A stretch of DNA of 64,000 nucleotides. It comes from Eutreptiella sp. 'Long Island Sound 2002'. Its lineage: Eukaryota > Euglenozoa > Euglenophyceae > Eutreptiales > Eutreptiaceae. The stretch lies in contig OZ038382.1 of NCBI GenBank assembly GCA_964036045.1, forward strand, positions 78,901,918 to 78,965,917, in the 5' to 3' direction. Of this stretch, positions 1-9,290 are shown piece by piece. The notes beneath the pieces were generated by a model that made no database searches, had not been told where the DNA came from, and was given only the letters and a program-made list of their open reading frames with translations. Numbering within the stretch: the first letter of the stretch is position 1; each line of letters opens with the position of its first letter. The position numbers and the translations under genes were made by a program.

Positions 1-110
1 GAAAGGGGGTCGGTCGCCGGACAGGCCCCTTGTCTTGGCACTTGTCCAGGTACCTTGTCTAGCGACATATCCCCTGCCATTTACCGTGTCTCGGTATCTT
101 GTCGTGCTAT
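1..110. repeat. Fragment of CTTGTC / GACAGG repeat cluster
   Basis: The first ~110 bases repeat the words CCTTGTCT, CTTGTCC and GACAGG several times. Denser clusters of the same words lie at 6.61-6.88 kb, inside an intron of the minus-strand gene, and at 30.50-30.66 kb. This looks like one dispersed palindromic repeat family (CAAGACAGG with CCTGTCTTG). The left end is cut by the window. From here to about 700 nothing else convincing is visible. Confidence 0.4.
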
Positions 111-709
111 CCCATCACCTTCGTTCTTGGTTGAGGTAGCATAACCACACCTTCCCCCCCAGCACCAGCCCTGCATTACGGTGGCATACACCCTTCCTCC
201 ATTGTGATCAGGGCAAGCATCAGTGCTGCGGACATTGCATTGCATGGCGCATTGATTGTAACATTATAATCCCGTGCTTGACTTGCAAATTGTAACTTAG
301 GACAAAGGTATAGTTCACATTGCTTTTGTTGTGCCAAAAAAAAAATAAGTAGCGTGGCACAGCGAATTGTGCTGTAGACTGGCCATCAAGCCAAGTCTGC
401 AACAAAAGAGAAAAACCGAATATCAGGTTAACACAAGGGAGCCAAGTCATGACCGAGTGATACAAATTAAAGTCAGGCGCAAAAATTGAAAATGGTGCAC
501 ACTTGGTGCGACTCATTTATATCGGGACCCATGCATTTACACACACACACCCCAGGTACAGGGAGAGGGTTGGTCAACTCGTTATATCGTAAACAGGCTG
601 CCAAGATCCCCAGAAAGCGTGGGGGGGCAAAGTGTTTCTGGGGGAAAGGGGACAGCGCCAATGCTGAAAAAACACAAAAATGACAACCTTGCGTCGGAGT
701 GGATTGGCC

Positions 710-1020
710 TTATTGGGAAGATAATTGGAACTGGGTCGAACGACCCTTCGCTGCAATGGACTGATACAGCTCCCGCCACTGTGCTATCATCTCCTTCTGT
801 GCCTCGAGTTGTGTTTTCAGGCTGGCAGCGTGGCACTGTCCTTGGGCTAGCCGGCACGCAGGCTCCACCCGCAACACCTTGTCTTGGTTAACTTGCACCT
901 TCAGGTCCGAAACCTGCACTCGGGCTTGTGCGGCAGTCTGCTTGGCCTGCTGGAGCGATTTATGTAAAGGGCGAGTGGACTCCTGCTGCTTCCGGCACTC
1001 CTCAAAAGCTGCCTTCTTCA
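710..1020 (-). CDS. C-terminal coiled-coil exon of minus-strand gene C
   Basis: This is an open frame of about 100 codons ending in TAA. It is rich in K, E, Q and A with a heptad-like pattern (for example KTQLEAQKEMIAQWRELYQS), so a coiled coil is likely; no enzyme motif is seen. It stops abruptly at the end of the inserted 4.75-kb element. When that element and one copy of its 2-bp duplication are removed, the frame continues without a break into the coiled-coil exon at 5774-6124 (...KTAL then KKAAFEEC...). I infer that both are parts of one gene read right to left from about 8.8 kb. Function unknown. Confidence 0.5.
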
Positions 1021-1065
1021 CCCCTGGTACACGCTAGAAGACCCAATCTTGATCTAGCCTGGAAC
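1021..1065 (+). repeat. Left terminal inverted repeat of transposon A
   Basis: It starts CCCCTGGTACACGC and pairs with the reverse complement of 5729-5773. 40 of 45 positions match by eye. The CTAGAACG words follow immediately inside. Confidence 0.65.
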
Positions 1066-1232
1066 GCTCTAGGTAGAACGTTCTAGCCTGGATTAGATCA
1101 ATAATAGAACGATATAATGGCTACAACATATCCCAAATTCTTCGTTGCTCCGCCGTGCATGCTTGCTATTGTCCGTAGTGCATTGTTCCATGCTTCCTTC
1201 TTTCCCGCGTAGATATTGCACATTTCTTTGCA

Positions 1233-2036
1233 ATGAAACGCCCCGCCACTTACCCCCTTGCTCCCTCCTCAACCGGGAAGGATACTTCCCTCTTGTCTAA
1301 GGCACTACGGGAGTTGAGTGGGGCCTCAAACCTCAAGGATGAGCGGGTGGGCCATTACTTGGCCACGTGGGCGCTATCATGCCCCCTGGCACCGCGGCAA
1401 TTCAACAACGCCGTCCAATATGTGAACTCCGCCACTTCTACCCATACCACGGGTGAGGCATGCAAGGCCGCCGTTGAGGCATACGCCGCTTGCCTACTTC
1501 CCCCCACCACCATGTGTGAACCAGTGCTCAACATGAGGGCCCCCAAGTCCTCGTGGAGGACCCTCTCGGAGCTCTACAAGCTCCGTTGGTTGGAGTATCA
1601 GCGCACCGTTCCTAGTGGCCCCTACTCCCGTCCAATTTGTACCGAGCGGGCTTTCCAAGCCCGTTGGAAGGAGTTGGTCGCCCCGGTGCAATTGGATAAC
1701 CCCGTTGCCACGGTGTTGCCCAAGGCCGCCGGGATCTCATGGCCCTTCGCCTCATGGGTCACATACATCCTCTCCCTGCCGGGCTTGGTGCGGTTAATCA
1801 ACCGCACCTTCCCGTTGACGTTCATCGTCCAGGGAGATGCCTACCCCGTGGCCGGGGGCAATTGGACCCAACTCACCATCTCCTTGGCCAACTTCGAGCG
1901 CTTGGCCCGCTCCCCGGCGGGCCTTTGGGTGTTGAGCATGGCCAATTGCGATGACAAGGCCATGGACACCCTTGGGACGTTGTGGAAGAGCAATTGGGAG
2001 GTACTCCTCTCACCTAGTGCCTTTCACTCTTTGTAG
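1233..2036 (+). CDS. Transposon A transposase, exon with first catalytic Asp (D1)
   Basis: This 267-codon frame starts at an ATG (MKRPATYPL). Near residues 196-213 it has FIVQGDAYPVAGGNW followed by TQLTISLAN. That is a hydrophobic beta strand ending in Asp202 followed by a second strand, the usual look of the first acidic residue of an RNase H-fold transposase. A related segment (FVVRGDGFPCAGGSW) lies on the minus strand at 36.0-36.2 kb, which supports real coding sequence. The frame ends at TAG within the spacer before the D2 exon, so an intron from about 2035 is likely. The RNase H assignment is inference; the homology between the two copies is direct observation. Confidence 0.6.
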   Translation: MKRPATYPLAPSSTGKDTSLLSKALRELSGASNLKDERVGHYLATWALSCPLAPRQFNNAVQYVNSATSTHTTGEACKAAVEAYAACLLPPTTMCEPVLNMRAPKSSWRTLSELYKLRWLEYQRTVPSGPYSRPICTERAFQARWKELVAPVQLDNPVATVLPKAAGISWPFASWVTYILSLPGLVRLINRTFPLTFIVQGDAYPVAGGNWTQLTISLANFERLARSPAGLWVLSMANCDDKAMDTLGTLWKSNWEVLLSPSAFHSL

Positions 2037-2137
2037 TTTTGATCTAGTCGGCCTCAAACACCGCTCGCTAGACGCTAGATTAGACTAGACTAGAACGAAA
2101 TTAACCACCCCCGATGTCTCGTGTTTAGGTGATTTAA
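2035..2137 (+). other. Probable intron between D1 and D2 exons of transposon A
   Basis: This is a short AT-richer gap with GT near 2035, AG near 2137, stops in all frames, and degenerate CTAGAACG / TCTAGC words. The exact borders are not settled because phase does not match cleanly for the obvious GT and AG pair. The decayed homologue at 35-36 kb has its own unrelated palindromic gap at the corresponding place. Confidence 0.4.
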
Positions 2138-2449
2138 GATATCATCGACACGGGGCTGGTCCAATGGGGGGCCTCCAAGGTGGAGGCAAAGGTGATCCTC
2201 GGGGGGGATCAACCGTGGACGCGACGGGTGATCGGGGTGTCCACATGCCCCCAAGTGGGCTCCATGTTCAATGAGCGCATATGGAATGCCCGGACGAAGA
2301 CTTGGGAGGGTAGTGCTAACCTGCGGACCATGGAGGGTGATGAGGCCAACTACACGGGCTTCCTCCTTGGGACGCCATCCTTGCAAGCCGCCGGCATGGG
2401 GGGCCGCGGTCGCAAGTGCCATGCTCGGGCAGGGATGCCATGGAGGTAA
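2138..2449 (+). CDS. Transposon A transposase, exon with second catalytic Asp (D2)
   Basis: The open frame contains KVILGGDQPWTRRVIGVS. A Gly-x-Asp-x-Pro-Trp pattern after a hydrophobic strand is typical of the second acidic residue in RNase H-fold transposases of the KDZ/Plavaka type, where a G-D-x-P motif is followed by a short helix. The decayed copy on the minus strand at 35.6-35.75 kb has the parallel motif VVLGCDQPWLRRLLGVS. The third acidic residue is not found in this element, so the gene may be truncated or continue in a frame broken by sequence errors. The frame ends with TAA at about 2447. Confidence 0.6.
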   Translation, partial: DIIDTGLVQWGASKVEAKVILGGDQPWTRRVIGVSTCPQVGSMFNERIWNARTKTWEGSANLRTMEGDEANYTGFLLGTPSLQAAGMGGRGRKCHARAGMPWR

Positions 2450-2503
2450 CGAGGGGCCAGGGTCACATGCAGGCTTCCCTGAACCAGAGTATTTCAAACC
2501 AAG

Positions 2504-5436
2504 ATGGCATCGCAAGAGCAGTTGGACGAGCTGGTGAGGCAGGTATATTTCGTGCTGTGCGTTCTCGCGGTGATCTAGGGAATCTTTCTAGTCTTGATCT
2601 ATGCAGCACGATCGGCCGCTAGACTGTCGCTAGAACGCCGCTAGAACAGTTGCCTAGAACGCCGCTAGAACGCTCCTGTGCTACAGAATGCAGCGACCCA
2701 AGCGCTGATTGCGCAGATCCTGGAGGGGCAAAGGCGTGCAGCTCCGGCCGAGGAGGCGGGGCCAAAGGCCGAGCAGGCCCCGCACCCGAAGCCCACGGCA
2801 CCCCCCCTCGCCAAGCCCCAGTCCAAGCCCAAGCCCCAACCCCAAGCCCCACATCCACAGTCACCACCCCCTCCCCCATTGGTAGCCCGGAAGCGGGGGG
2901 CGGCAGCGGTCCCCAAGGAGGAACCGGAGGAGGTGGAGGAGGCGCGGGGAGAGCTCAAAGGGTTCTTGGATTCCCGCGCCGCCTCCAAAGCGGCCAAGAC
3001 AAGGGCCGAAGGGAAGTTCTCGGCCTGGGAGGCAAAATTGGCCAGCCTCCGGGAGGAGGGAGCGGAGGAGGAGAGGATCCGCTGGGGGGAGGCCAACCTT
3101 CGCAAGGCAAAGCTGAAGGTGGCCGAGAAGCAGGAGGCGATCGAGGGGTTTGATCGGGCAATGAGGCAGAGCGAGAGGGAGTTGGCGGCGGTGGTGGCGA
3201 GGGTGAAGGACGAGGAGGTGGACGAGGTGGTGGAGGTGGACGTGCAGGGCGAGATGGAGGAGGCGAGCGTGAAGGAGGAGGAGGAGGAGACGAAGGTGGT
3301 GGAGGCGGCGCCGGCGGGGGGGGGGGGGGCGAGCCAGTGGCTCAGCGGGTTGATGGGGTCGAGGGCTGCGGGGGCCATCTAGGACCTTCCATGGGACCCG
3401 GCAGTCCTGGCTGGCCCCCACCCCCCAAACCTGGACACCCCCCTCCTCGTCGCCCCGGAGAGTCCGGTATGGACTCTACGGTTTCGTTGGTGCGGGTGCA
3501 CCACCGGCTTTGGGGGCGGGGCGCTGGGTATGGGTGGACGAGGGGGGGGTTGTCCACCTGGACAAGCTGCTGCGCCTGGGGGTGGTCCAGGGATCGTGGG
3601 GGTGGCAACGTGCGTTATCGGGGCCGGGGAATAAGCGATGGGGGAGGTGGCCCCCCCCCGGGAAAGGGGGGTGAAGATGTTTGAGTTGGCGGAAAGCAAC
3701 ATCTTCACCCCCGAGCTAAAAAAGGGGGGGGGGCACCCAGTGGCGATTCGTCGCCCACTGCTGGCAGGGGCTGGGCGTGGGGGGGGCTGAGTGGGTGAGG
3801 AAGGCCTGGGTCTGGACGCCAACCTGGTCGGCGCTGCTGGACTTCGGGGGTTTCAACCCCGAGGCGGCGAACCGGGGGGTGTATGCCGGGGTGGTGCACG
3901 GCATCGCCTCCTGGCCCAAGTCCAAGCCCAAGCCCGCCGCAGCCCCCGCTGGGGGGCCCCCGCAGCCGCACCCCCCCAACCCCGCGGACGCCTTCGCCAA
4001 GGCAACGAGGGCCATCTCCCCCGCCTTGGACCGCCAAGGCACAGTATGTCGATTGCGTTCTAGCGGTGATCTAGCGAACCGTTCTAGCGTTGATCTAGCC
4101 AGCGGCGGCTACAACGTCGCTAGAACGCCGCTATAACAGTTACCTAGAACGCCGCTAGAACGCACCTACATTTTGTTTGTCTCTTCAGGTTGTCAGCGTG
4201 CAGACGTGTGGAGGCGACCCCCGCGGGGTGCGCGTGGAGTGGCGCGATGGTGGAGGGCGGACGCGCCTCGTGGGGGTCACCGAGTTGAGCCGGATATTGG
4301 GGACGAACCCCAATTTGGCCCACTCGGTGCTGGAGGGTTTGGTTAGGTGGGAAGCCGGCAGGAGTGCGGGGGGCATTGACCCGCAGCGCAAGGGTTGGGA
4401 GAGGTTGGAGAACCGAGGGGGGGATGACAGCAGCAGCAGCAGCAACAGGAGCAGCAGCAGCAGCAGCACCAGCAGCACCAGCAGCGGGGAGAAGACACCC
4501 CCCACCAAGGCCCCCAAACCCACAAGAAAAAACCCCGCCCCCGCCACTTCGAGAGTAGCGACGAAGAGACGCCCCCCCCCCAAGGGCAGCAGGGCAAGCC
4601 CAAGCCAAAGGCCAAGCCGCAGGCCAAGGGCAAGGGCAGAGCCGCCACCCCCCCAAACCCCAAGCCCCCCCCATGCAAGAAAGGGTCGGGACCCCTATGG
4701 GAATGTGCCGGGTGTGGGGGATCACCCGGTATGTCCCTTGGGCGGAGGAGGGCAATGGGGGGACCGTCAGCCAGATGACGGTGCTGGGGGATTGGGATGA
4801 GGAGTTGGACCCGGAGGAGTGGTAGGTGGTGTCGCAAGAGTCCAATGGGGAGGGGGAGGGGGGGAAGAAGGGGAAGAAGGGGAAGAAGAGGAAGCGGGAG
4901 AAAGAGGGGGGCACCTTCCGGGTGGCGGGGGACCTCCTCTTCCTCACCCGGGAGGAGGCGGAGGCCCACCTCCGGAGGGCCTTGGAGGCCGGGGACGACG
5001 GGGACGACGGGGATGACGGGGATGACGATGGGGACGAGGGTGGTGACAAGGGGGGAGGGGGTGACAAGGGGGGTGAGGTGGGGGCGGTGACAAGGCGGGT
5101 GAGAAGGAAGGGGGCACGGGGGGTGGGGGTGAGAAGGGGGGTGCCGGGAGCAAGGATGAGCCCTGGCAACCCCCCACCACGCAAGAGGGGTGACCTGCGC
5201 GTCGCGACTCGCGAATGGGGGCCTGGGGGGGCAGGGGGGCTAATCGGGCTAACCGGGCTAGTCGGGCTAACCCACCACCAAGTGACCCGGCGCCGGCCCG
5301 CCAAGTGACCTTCCAAGTGACCTATGGGCTGCGGTGGGGGGCTAACCGGGCTAACCGGGGGGGAGGGGGGACCCGGCCCTCCGTGAGTCGGGTCCAGCAT
5401 CGGGACCCTGTGATTGGCCACGGCTGGCCATGGTAG
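2504..5436 (+). CDS. Transposon A second gene: coiled-coil, Pro/Lys-rich multi-exon protein
   Basis: The start is ATG 2504 (MASQEQLDELVRQ). Exon 1 is 2504-2542, and intron 1 (2543-2686, GT-AG, phase 0) joins it to NAATQALIAQILEGQ. A Pro/Lys-rich linker (PKPQPQAP type) and a charged coiled coil (SERELAAVVARVKDEE) follow. Coding-like text then continues in changing frames across G and C runs: WVDEGGVVHLDKLLRLG, then MFELAESNIFTPEL, then WVRKAWVWTPTWSALLDFGG. Intron 2 (4044-4188, GT-AG, phase 0) leads to VVSVQTCGGDPRGVRVEW and a Ser/Asp/Lys-rich tail to about 5.3-5.4 kb. The frame changes fall at homopolymers and may be sequence errors. An in-frame TAG at about 4823 also interrupts the tail. No family recognised. 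Confidence 0.45.
2543..2686 (+). other. Intron 1 of transposon A gene 2, made of CTAGAACG palindromes
   Basis: It starts GTATATTTCG and ends GTGCTACAG, 144 bp, phase 0. The core begins GCGTTCTCGCGGTGATCTAG and ends GCCGCTAGAACGC, so the two ends are inverted repeats. It aligns along its length with intron 2 of the same gene at roughly three quarters identity by eye, so both introns descend from one short palindromic element. Confidence 0.65.
4044..4188 (+). other. Intron 2 of transposon A gene 2, sister copy of intron 1
   Basis: It starts GTATGTCGATTG and ends TTTGTCTCTTCAG, 145 bp, phase 0. The inner 115 bp share with intron 1 the order GCGTTCT, GCGGTGATCTAG, TTGATCTA, GTCGCTAGAACGCCGCTA, CCTAGAACGCCGCTAGAACGC. 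The flanking splice-site segments differ more than the core. Confidence 0.65.
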
Positions 5437-5484
5437 CCGGGGCAGCTTCTCTTTGAGGAGTGGCGGAGCATTCATATATATCAT

Positions 5485-5572
5485 TCTAGCGGCGTTCTAG
5501 CGAACCGTTCTAGCGGCGTTCTAGCGACGCTCGCTAGAACGTCCCTAGAACGCCGCTAGAACGAAAAAATTT
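5485..5572 (+). repeat. CTAGAACG / CGTTCTAG palindrome cluster, 3' part of transposon A
   Basis: Four copies of TTCTAGCGGCGTTCTAGCG-type words run into three inverted copies (CGCTAGAACG). This makes a long imperfect hairpin of the same sequence family as the two introns. It lies after the last coding sequence and before the right TIR. It could be transposase binding sites or a third intron copy. From 5573 to 5728 there is a C-run/G-run hairpin (5670-5690) and no gene. Confidence 0.5.
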
Positions 5573-5728
5573 TGTACTCCAAAATCAGGTGAAAACAGTG
5601 AAATTGTGAAGAATAAGAAAGTATGGGCCCCCGAGTAAGGATAGGGGGGTCCAGGTTAGACACCTCATCCCCCCCCCCCCGCGGGGGGGGGTATCCCCCT
5701 CTTTTTTTCGTTCTAGCCGCTCTAGCCG

Positions 5729-5773
5729 GTTCTAGGCTAGAACAAGATTGGGTGTTCTGGCGTGTACCAAGGG
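5729..5773 (-). repeat. Right terminal inverted repeat of transposon A
   Basis: Read on the minus strand it begins CCCTTGGTACACGCC and continues with ACCCAATCTTG and TTCTAGCCT, matching the left end. The base just outside begins the second CA of the 2-bp duplication. Confidence 0.65.
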
Positions 5774-6606
5774 CAGGGCAGTTTTGTGCTCCTTCTTGAG
5801 CGCACGGACCTCCGTTGAGTGTGCCTGCTTCAGTGCCTTGACCTCAGTGGACGCAGCCCCCTTTGCGGGCCGTGCTAATTGTTCTGCCCTTGCATCGCTC
5901 CTTGCCGACCACACTAGCTCCTCCAAGAGGCCCCTGGTGGTTTTCCGCTTTTTTGGGCAGTGTACGTCCGAGTCTGAATTGCCTGTGCCCTGAGCCTCCG
6001 CCTTCTCCGACTTGAGCTGCACCACCTCTCGTTCCCATGACCCCAAATCATTGTCCAACGACGTGCGCACGTCGTGCGCGACCGGCTGCCCGCAATGGTG
6101 GTGAACTTCGACAAGCTTGTCCAACGGCTATGGTTCCATGTGTAGTTCAAAGGGGTCTGCACGAGTAATCGCTCCTTGATTTGCGCCTTGCCCCCTTCTT
6201 GAGGCTCAGTTGTGCACCGCACCACTGCTCCGAGCGCACCGGTTCCGTCCCAGGCAACATTGTTGATCGCAATGGGCATGCTCACATTGCACGGCTTGAG
6301 GTGGCCCTCGTTGTCGCAGAAGTTCATGACTGCTCTACTATGGTACACGATCCCCCCCTTCAAGTGCCACGCGGCATCCGACGGTGTCCCGACCACTGCG
6401 TTGGCGCACGGGACAAGGTCCGTGGTCTCCTCGCCCGACATGTGCGCAAATTCCCACGCGGGGAAGGGCTGCGGTGCCCCATCCTTCTACCCCACATCAC
6501 ATCATCGTGCCCCGCATCCTTGTTGCCGACGAAAGGAACGAAACGACGAGCTGAGGCAGCAACAGGGGTGGTCACGTCCATGTCCGGAAGAACATCCACT
6601 AAGGCC
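5774..6606 (-). CDS. Middle exons of gene C, ending in a coiled coil
   Basis: After a 3' splice site (CACTTCAG, about 6607) the minus strand reads ALVDVLPDMDVTTPVAAS. It then changes frame into a segment with FAHMSGEETTDLVPCANAV and PIAINNVAWDGTGALGAVV, and changes frame again near 6124 into DKLVEVHHHCG followed by a basic patch (PKKRKTTRG) and a coiled coil (STEVKALKQAHSTEVRALKK). The PKKRK patch could be a nuclear localisation signal. The coiled coil is cut at 5774 by transposon A and resumes at 1020. The frame changes could be unrecognised introns, decay or read errors. No family recognised. Confidence 0.4.
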
Positions 6607-6911
6607 TGAAGTGGGACAGCACGTAATCACACAAGGGCATGACAGACACCGGGGCAGGGAACTATCGTAGGACAGCGCCGCCAGGCAGGGCACTAGACAG
6701 GGGAGTTTTCGCCGGACAGGGCATGAAGACAGGGCGCAAGACAGGGTCTGTCCTCGGACAGGGGAGATGTCGGCAGGGTTGTCGTGGGGGCTATCGCAGG
6801 ACAGGGGACTTTCGTGAAACCTGTCATAGGCAGTTGTCGCAACACACAGATCGCAAATGAAATTAGCAAACACGCGTCGCGCGCAGCGTGCAAGTTGTTT
6901 GGGTAGTGCAC
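6607..6911 (-). other. Intron of gene C filled with CCCTGTC / GACAGGG repeats
   Basis: On the minus strand this segment carries at least ten CCTGTC words, several followed by CTTGCG or CTGCGATAG, and ends CCCACTTCAG. A plausible donor (GTGCAC) is at about 6911. The same words occur at 1-110 and 30.50-30.66 kb. It is a third palindromic repeat family used as intron material. Confidence 0.5.
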
Positions 6912-7373
6912 CTGCTAACAGGCACACAGTGCCATCGCTGCCCATGACCTCTTCTTTGGTGTTGCCACTTTGGAAACCCTTGAGGAGTGTTTTACCCGTG
7001 GGGTGATCCATCCATAGTACCACGCCGTACGATAATCCAAGAGGGGAGTTTGTGGGGGAACAAGCGTACACCACAAGACACGAGTGTGTGTGGCTGAAAA
7101 CTTGCCATCAAGAGTAGACCGAATAGCAAAGCCCCCAAACTCCACATTGCGCAAAATGATACCCACACTAATGGGGACGTGAACGTAGGTGCCATGGCAA
7201 AACGGACGCACTGGGCAATCCTCAAGGCTGGGTGCAGCTTCCCCCATGCTCCGCACTTCCGTGACCGCCCGAGGCATGTCTAGCACGGTGAGGTACAAGT
7301 TGGTATTCTCGTCACACAGCATTGTTTGCCTTGAATGCCAAGTGCAAACTTGGGTTTGTGCGGCACACCCCAC
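6912..7373 (-). CDS. Gene C exon, unrecognised
   Basis: The minus-strand open frame includes TNLYLTVLDMPRAVTEV, GTYVHVPISVGIILRNVEFGG and TRVLWCTLVPPQTPLLDYR. The composition is normal for a globular protein, with alternating hydrophobic residues suggesting beta strands. It follows the cysteine-rich exon after a frame change at about 7375 and precedes the repeat-filled intron. No domain recognised. Confidence 0.4.
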
Positions 7374-7386
7374 AACATATTTTTGT

Positions 7387-8130
7387 CTAGGAGCAGCTCC
7401 GGCACACCAGCTCCTCTTGACACAGGTTACAAGGGGACCTTTTGCTCACACTTTGCTTCTTGTTACAACCTGTGCATGGTTGGGCTTGACGAAGATTGTG
7501 AGGCGGAGGGGTCATAGTGCAATCAAGGGGCGGCAAAGCTAGATACCCGGCACGGTGGGTCACACCATGTGTCCCAAAGCCCATAACAACTAGGACCAAT
7601 GGCGCATGCATACCACTGCGCTTACCATGAAGACGAGCAATACAATCGGATGGGCCAACCAAAGACTCGCCGGGCTCTGTGGGGAACGGCAACGTCTTCC
7701 ACGGCTGCGGCAAACCTCGGGAACTAAATGGGGGGAAGTACCCATTGGTTGCACTCTCCGCCGTATTTGATCCATTAAGCAGGATGTAGGAGATGAGGAT
7801 CATCCCGTCGTCAGGAACAAGGCATCTTTGAACTGCACGATGAACAGGCCCCGGTGATTCACTTGGAATATATACGCAACAACTTGACAAACAAAAAGTG
7901 GGGCTGCTTTTGGTCACCCGCAAAGGACGTTCGCACCCTATCAACTTGCTTCGTAGCAACCCGGTGAACTCGTGGTAAAAGGGCCGTGTAACCATGCGAA
8001 AGTGTTGTCACTTCCTCTGCAGAAAGACCAGGCACGTCCTCAAGGTACAAATCCTCATGAGGGGGCTCCCCCGCGAAAGTCTCCCACTGAAACTTGTTGT
8101 GGGCTGCCCTTACCTCTTGTCGTAGCTCAT
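7387..8130 (-). CDS. Gene C exons with cysteine-rich (zinc-type) motif
   Basis: The minus-strand frame at about 8130-7870 reads ESFDIIDELRQEVRAAHNKF and EDVPGLSAEEVTTLSHGY. A second frame (about 7860-7387) reads RCLVPDDGMILISYILLNG and ends with Cys-x2-Cys-x11-Cys-x2-Cys-x5-Cys-x2-Cys (CTGCNKK...PCNLCQEELVCRSC). That spacing suggests a zinc-binding module of the B-box or treble-clef kind, but I cannot assign a family. The junction between frames near 7865 is unresolved (intron, indel or error). Confidence 0.4.
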
Positions 8131-8360
8131 CGATGATGTCGAATGATTCTTGCGCGAGAACGTGCCGCCAGGGTCGATCTCAGTCCTGCCCTCGTGCCTC
8201 CAGCGGAGTGGTACCGTCTGCCCCCTTGACACGGTCGTCGGATACCCCAATAATTAGTGGTGGTGGGAGAGGGGGGATGGTAATAGGGTCGTTGTTGTGT
8301 GTCACCTATAGCCCAGCGGACGTTGTTCCCGGCCCATGTTCACTGGGATGGTGAGGCGAG

Positions 8361-8830
8361 TCACTTCCGAGGGAGGACACGGCACTTTACGAAGTTGCAT
8401 CCTTTTCCATGGACAAGCAAAGGCGGTGCTGCAAAGGTCCTTGCCATGATGTGTTTTTCTGAGAGGCTCCCCAGGGGTGCATCCGCTTGGAGTTCCAAGA
8501 ACCCGTTACCTGGGTTCTCGAGGTACACCATCTCTTGGCGGCCGCCCCCATCGACGGTACCGGCAGTGAACTGGAACAGGTGCTTCGGGTCTTCGCCACT
8601 GGGCCGTACCACCACTAGCTGCAGATGTGGGTTGCCTTCCAAAGTATCCTGTAGAACATCACTGAAGCACCCTGGGGATCGCTTGGACGTAAACGCGGGC
8701 AGCATCTTGACATCCCCCTTGGTACCAGTGCATTGCACCGCATACTCTCCCTCGCAAGGATATATTGCGTGGCCATTGTGACGACATGAACCACCGCCTT
8801 CCCGTCTTGGTCCCCACCAGGATTGTGTAT
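8361..8830 (-). CDS. Gene C upstream exon
   Basis: The minus-strand frame reads GDQDGKAVVHVVTMATQYIL and then, after a one-base frame change near 8750, TGTKGDVKMLPAFTSKRSPG, HLQLVVVRPSGEDPKHLFQF and GNGFLELQADAPLGSLSEKH, ending CRVLPRK with a stop at 8361. It is probably the most upstream coding part of gene C here. Its 5' end touches the TATACACAATCCTGGT word (about 8815-8830) that reappears inverted at 30.42 kb, beyond the satellites. No family recognised. Confidence 0.4.
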
Positions 8831-8833
8831 AAA

Positions 8834-8855
8834 GTCTGATGTCTGATGTCTGATA
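8834..8855 (+). repeat. 22-bp GTCTGAT repeat, left copy
   Basis: Three GTCTGAT words in a row followed by A, preceded by AAA. An identical string in the same orientation lies at 30389-30410. The two copies bracket the whole satellite block. Confidence 0.8.
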
Positions 8856-8859
8856 AGGG

Positions 8860-9144
8860 ATGTTGTGTGTGCGGTCTGTCCAAGAAGATGTCTGATATTC
8901 TTATCTACTGGAGGTGGGTCTAGGGGTCTAATGCCCAGAGGAAATTGGGAGAAACTATGCCTAAATCTAAATCAACCCCCCCCCCCCCGAATGAAAACAA
9001 CAAAAAGGGAGGACACAATTGAAAAATCACTGGGGAACCACCTTGGACAATCAGAAACATGGCAGTACAAAAGTAAAAAAGACTTTGAACACCAAAATGG
9101 GAAAATGGGGAAAATGTGTGAGCAAGGAAAGTGGCAAACAAAAA
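8860..9144. other. Spacer between gene C and satellite 1
   Basis: It contains another ATGTCTGATA word at about 8887, a C run at 8978-8988 and an A-rich segment. No gene is seen. Confidence 0.5.
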
Positions 9145-9290
9145 GGTGCCCATAGGCCCCCATAGGCCCCCATGGGCCCCCAAAGGTGCCCATAGGTCCC
9201 CAAAGGTGCCAATAGGTCCCCATAGGCCCCCATAGGCCCCCAAGAGTGCCCATGGGTCCCCAGAGGTGCCCATAGGTCCCCAAAGGTCCC

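Larger units (their letters stand above)
1021..5773 (+). mobile_element. Transposon A, 4.75 kb, with TIRs, nested in gene C
   Basis: The ends are inverted copies of each other over about 45 bp with 5 mismatches. Both begin CCCYTGGTACACGC and contain ACCCAATCTTG and TCTAGCCT. The dinucleotide CA sits directly outside each end (1019-1020 and 5774-5775) and is a likely target-site duplication. Removing the element plus one CA restores an open coiled-coil frame on the minus strand. Inside, on the plus strand, are a two-exon transposase (1233-2449) and a multi-exon gene (2504 to about 5436). Clusters of the palindromic word CTAGAACG / CGTTCTAG occur at both ends and in every intron. I do not recognise the superfamily. 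The TIR plus 2-bp duplication is seen; mobility is inferred. An alternative reading is a giant spliced intron, but the borders are not GT-AG. Confidence 0.65.

Noticed and set aside
2665-3421. Minus-strand ORFs of 186 and 237 codons
   Set aside because: Antisense of the coiled-coil exon (long Ser/Leu/His runs mirror Glu/Lys codons).
4144-5484. 446-codon minus-strand ORF opposite transposon A
   Set aside because: Pro/Ser/Leu-rich shadow of the GC-rich plus-strand gene; the plus strand has splice sites and better coding text.
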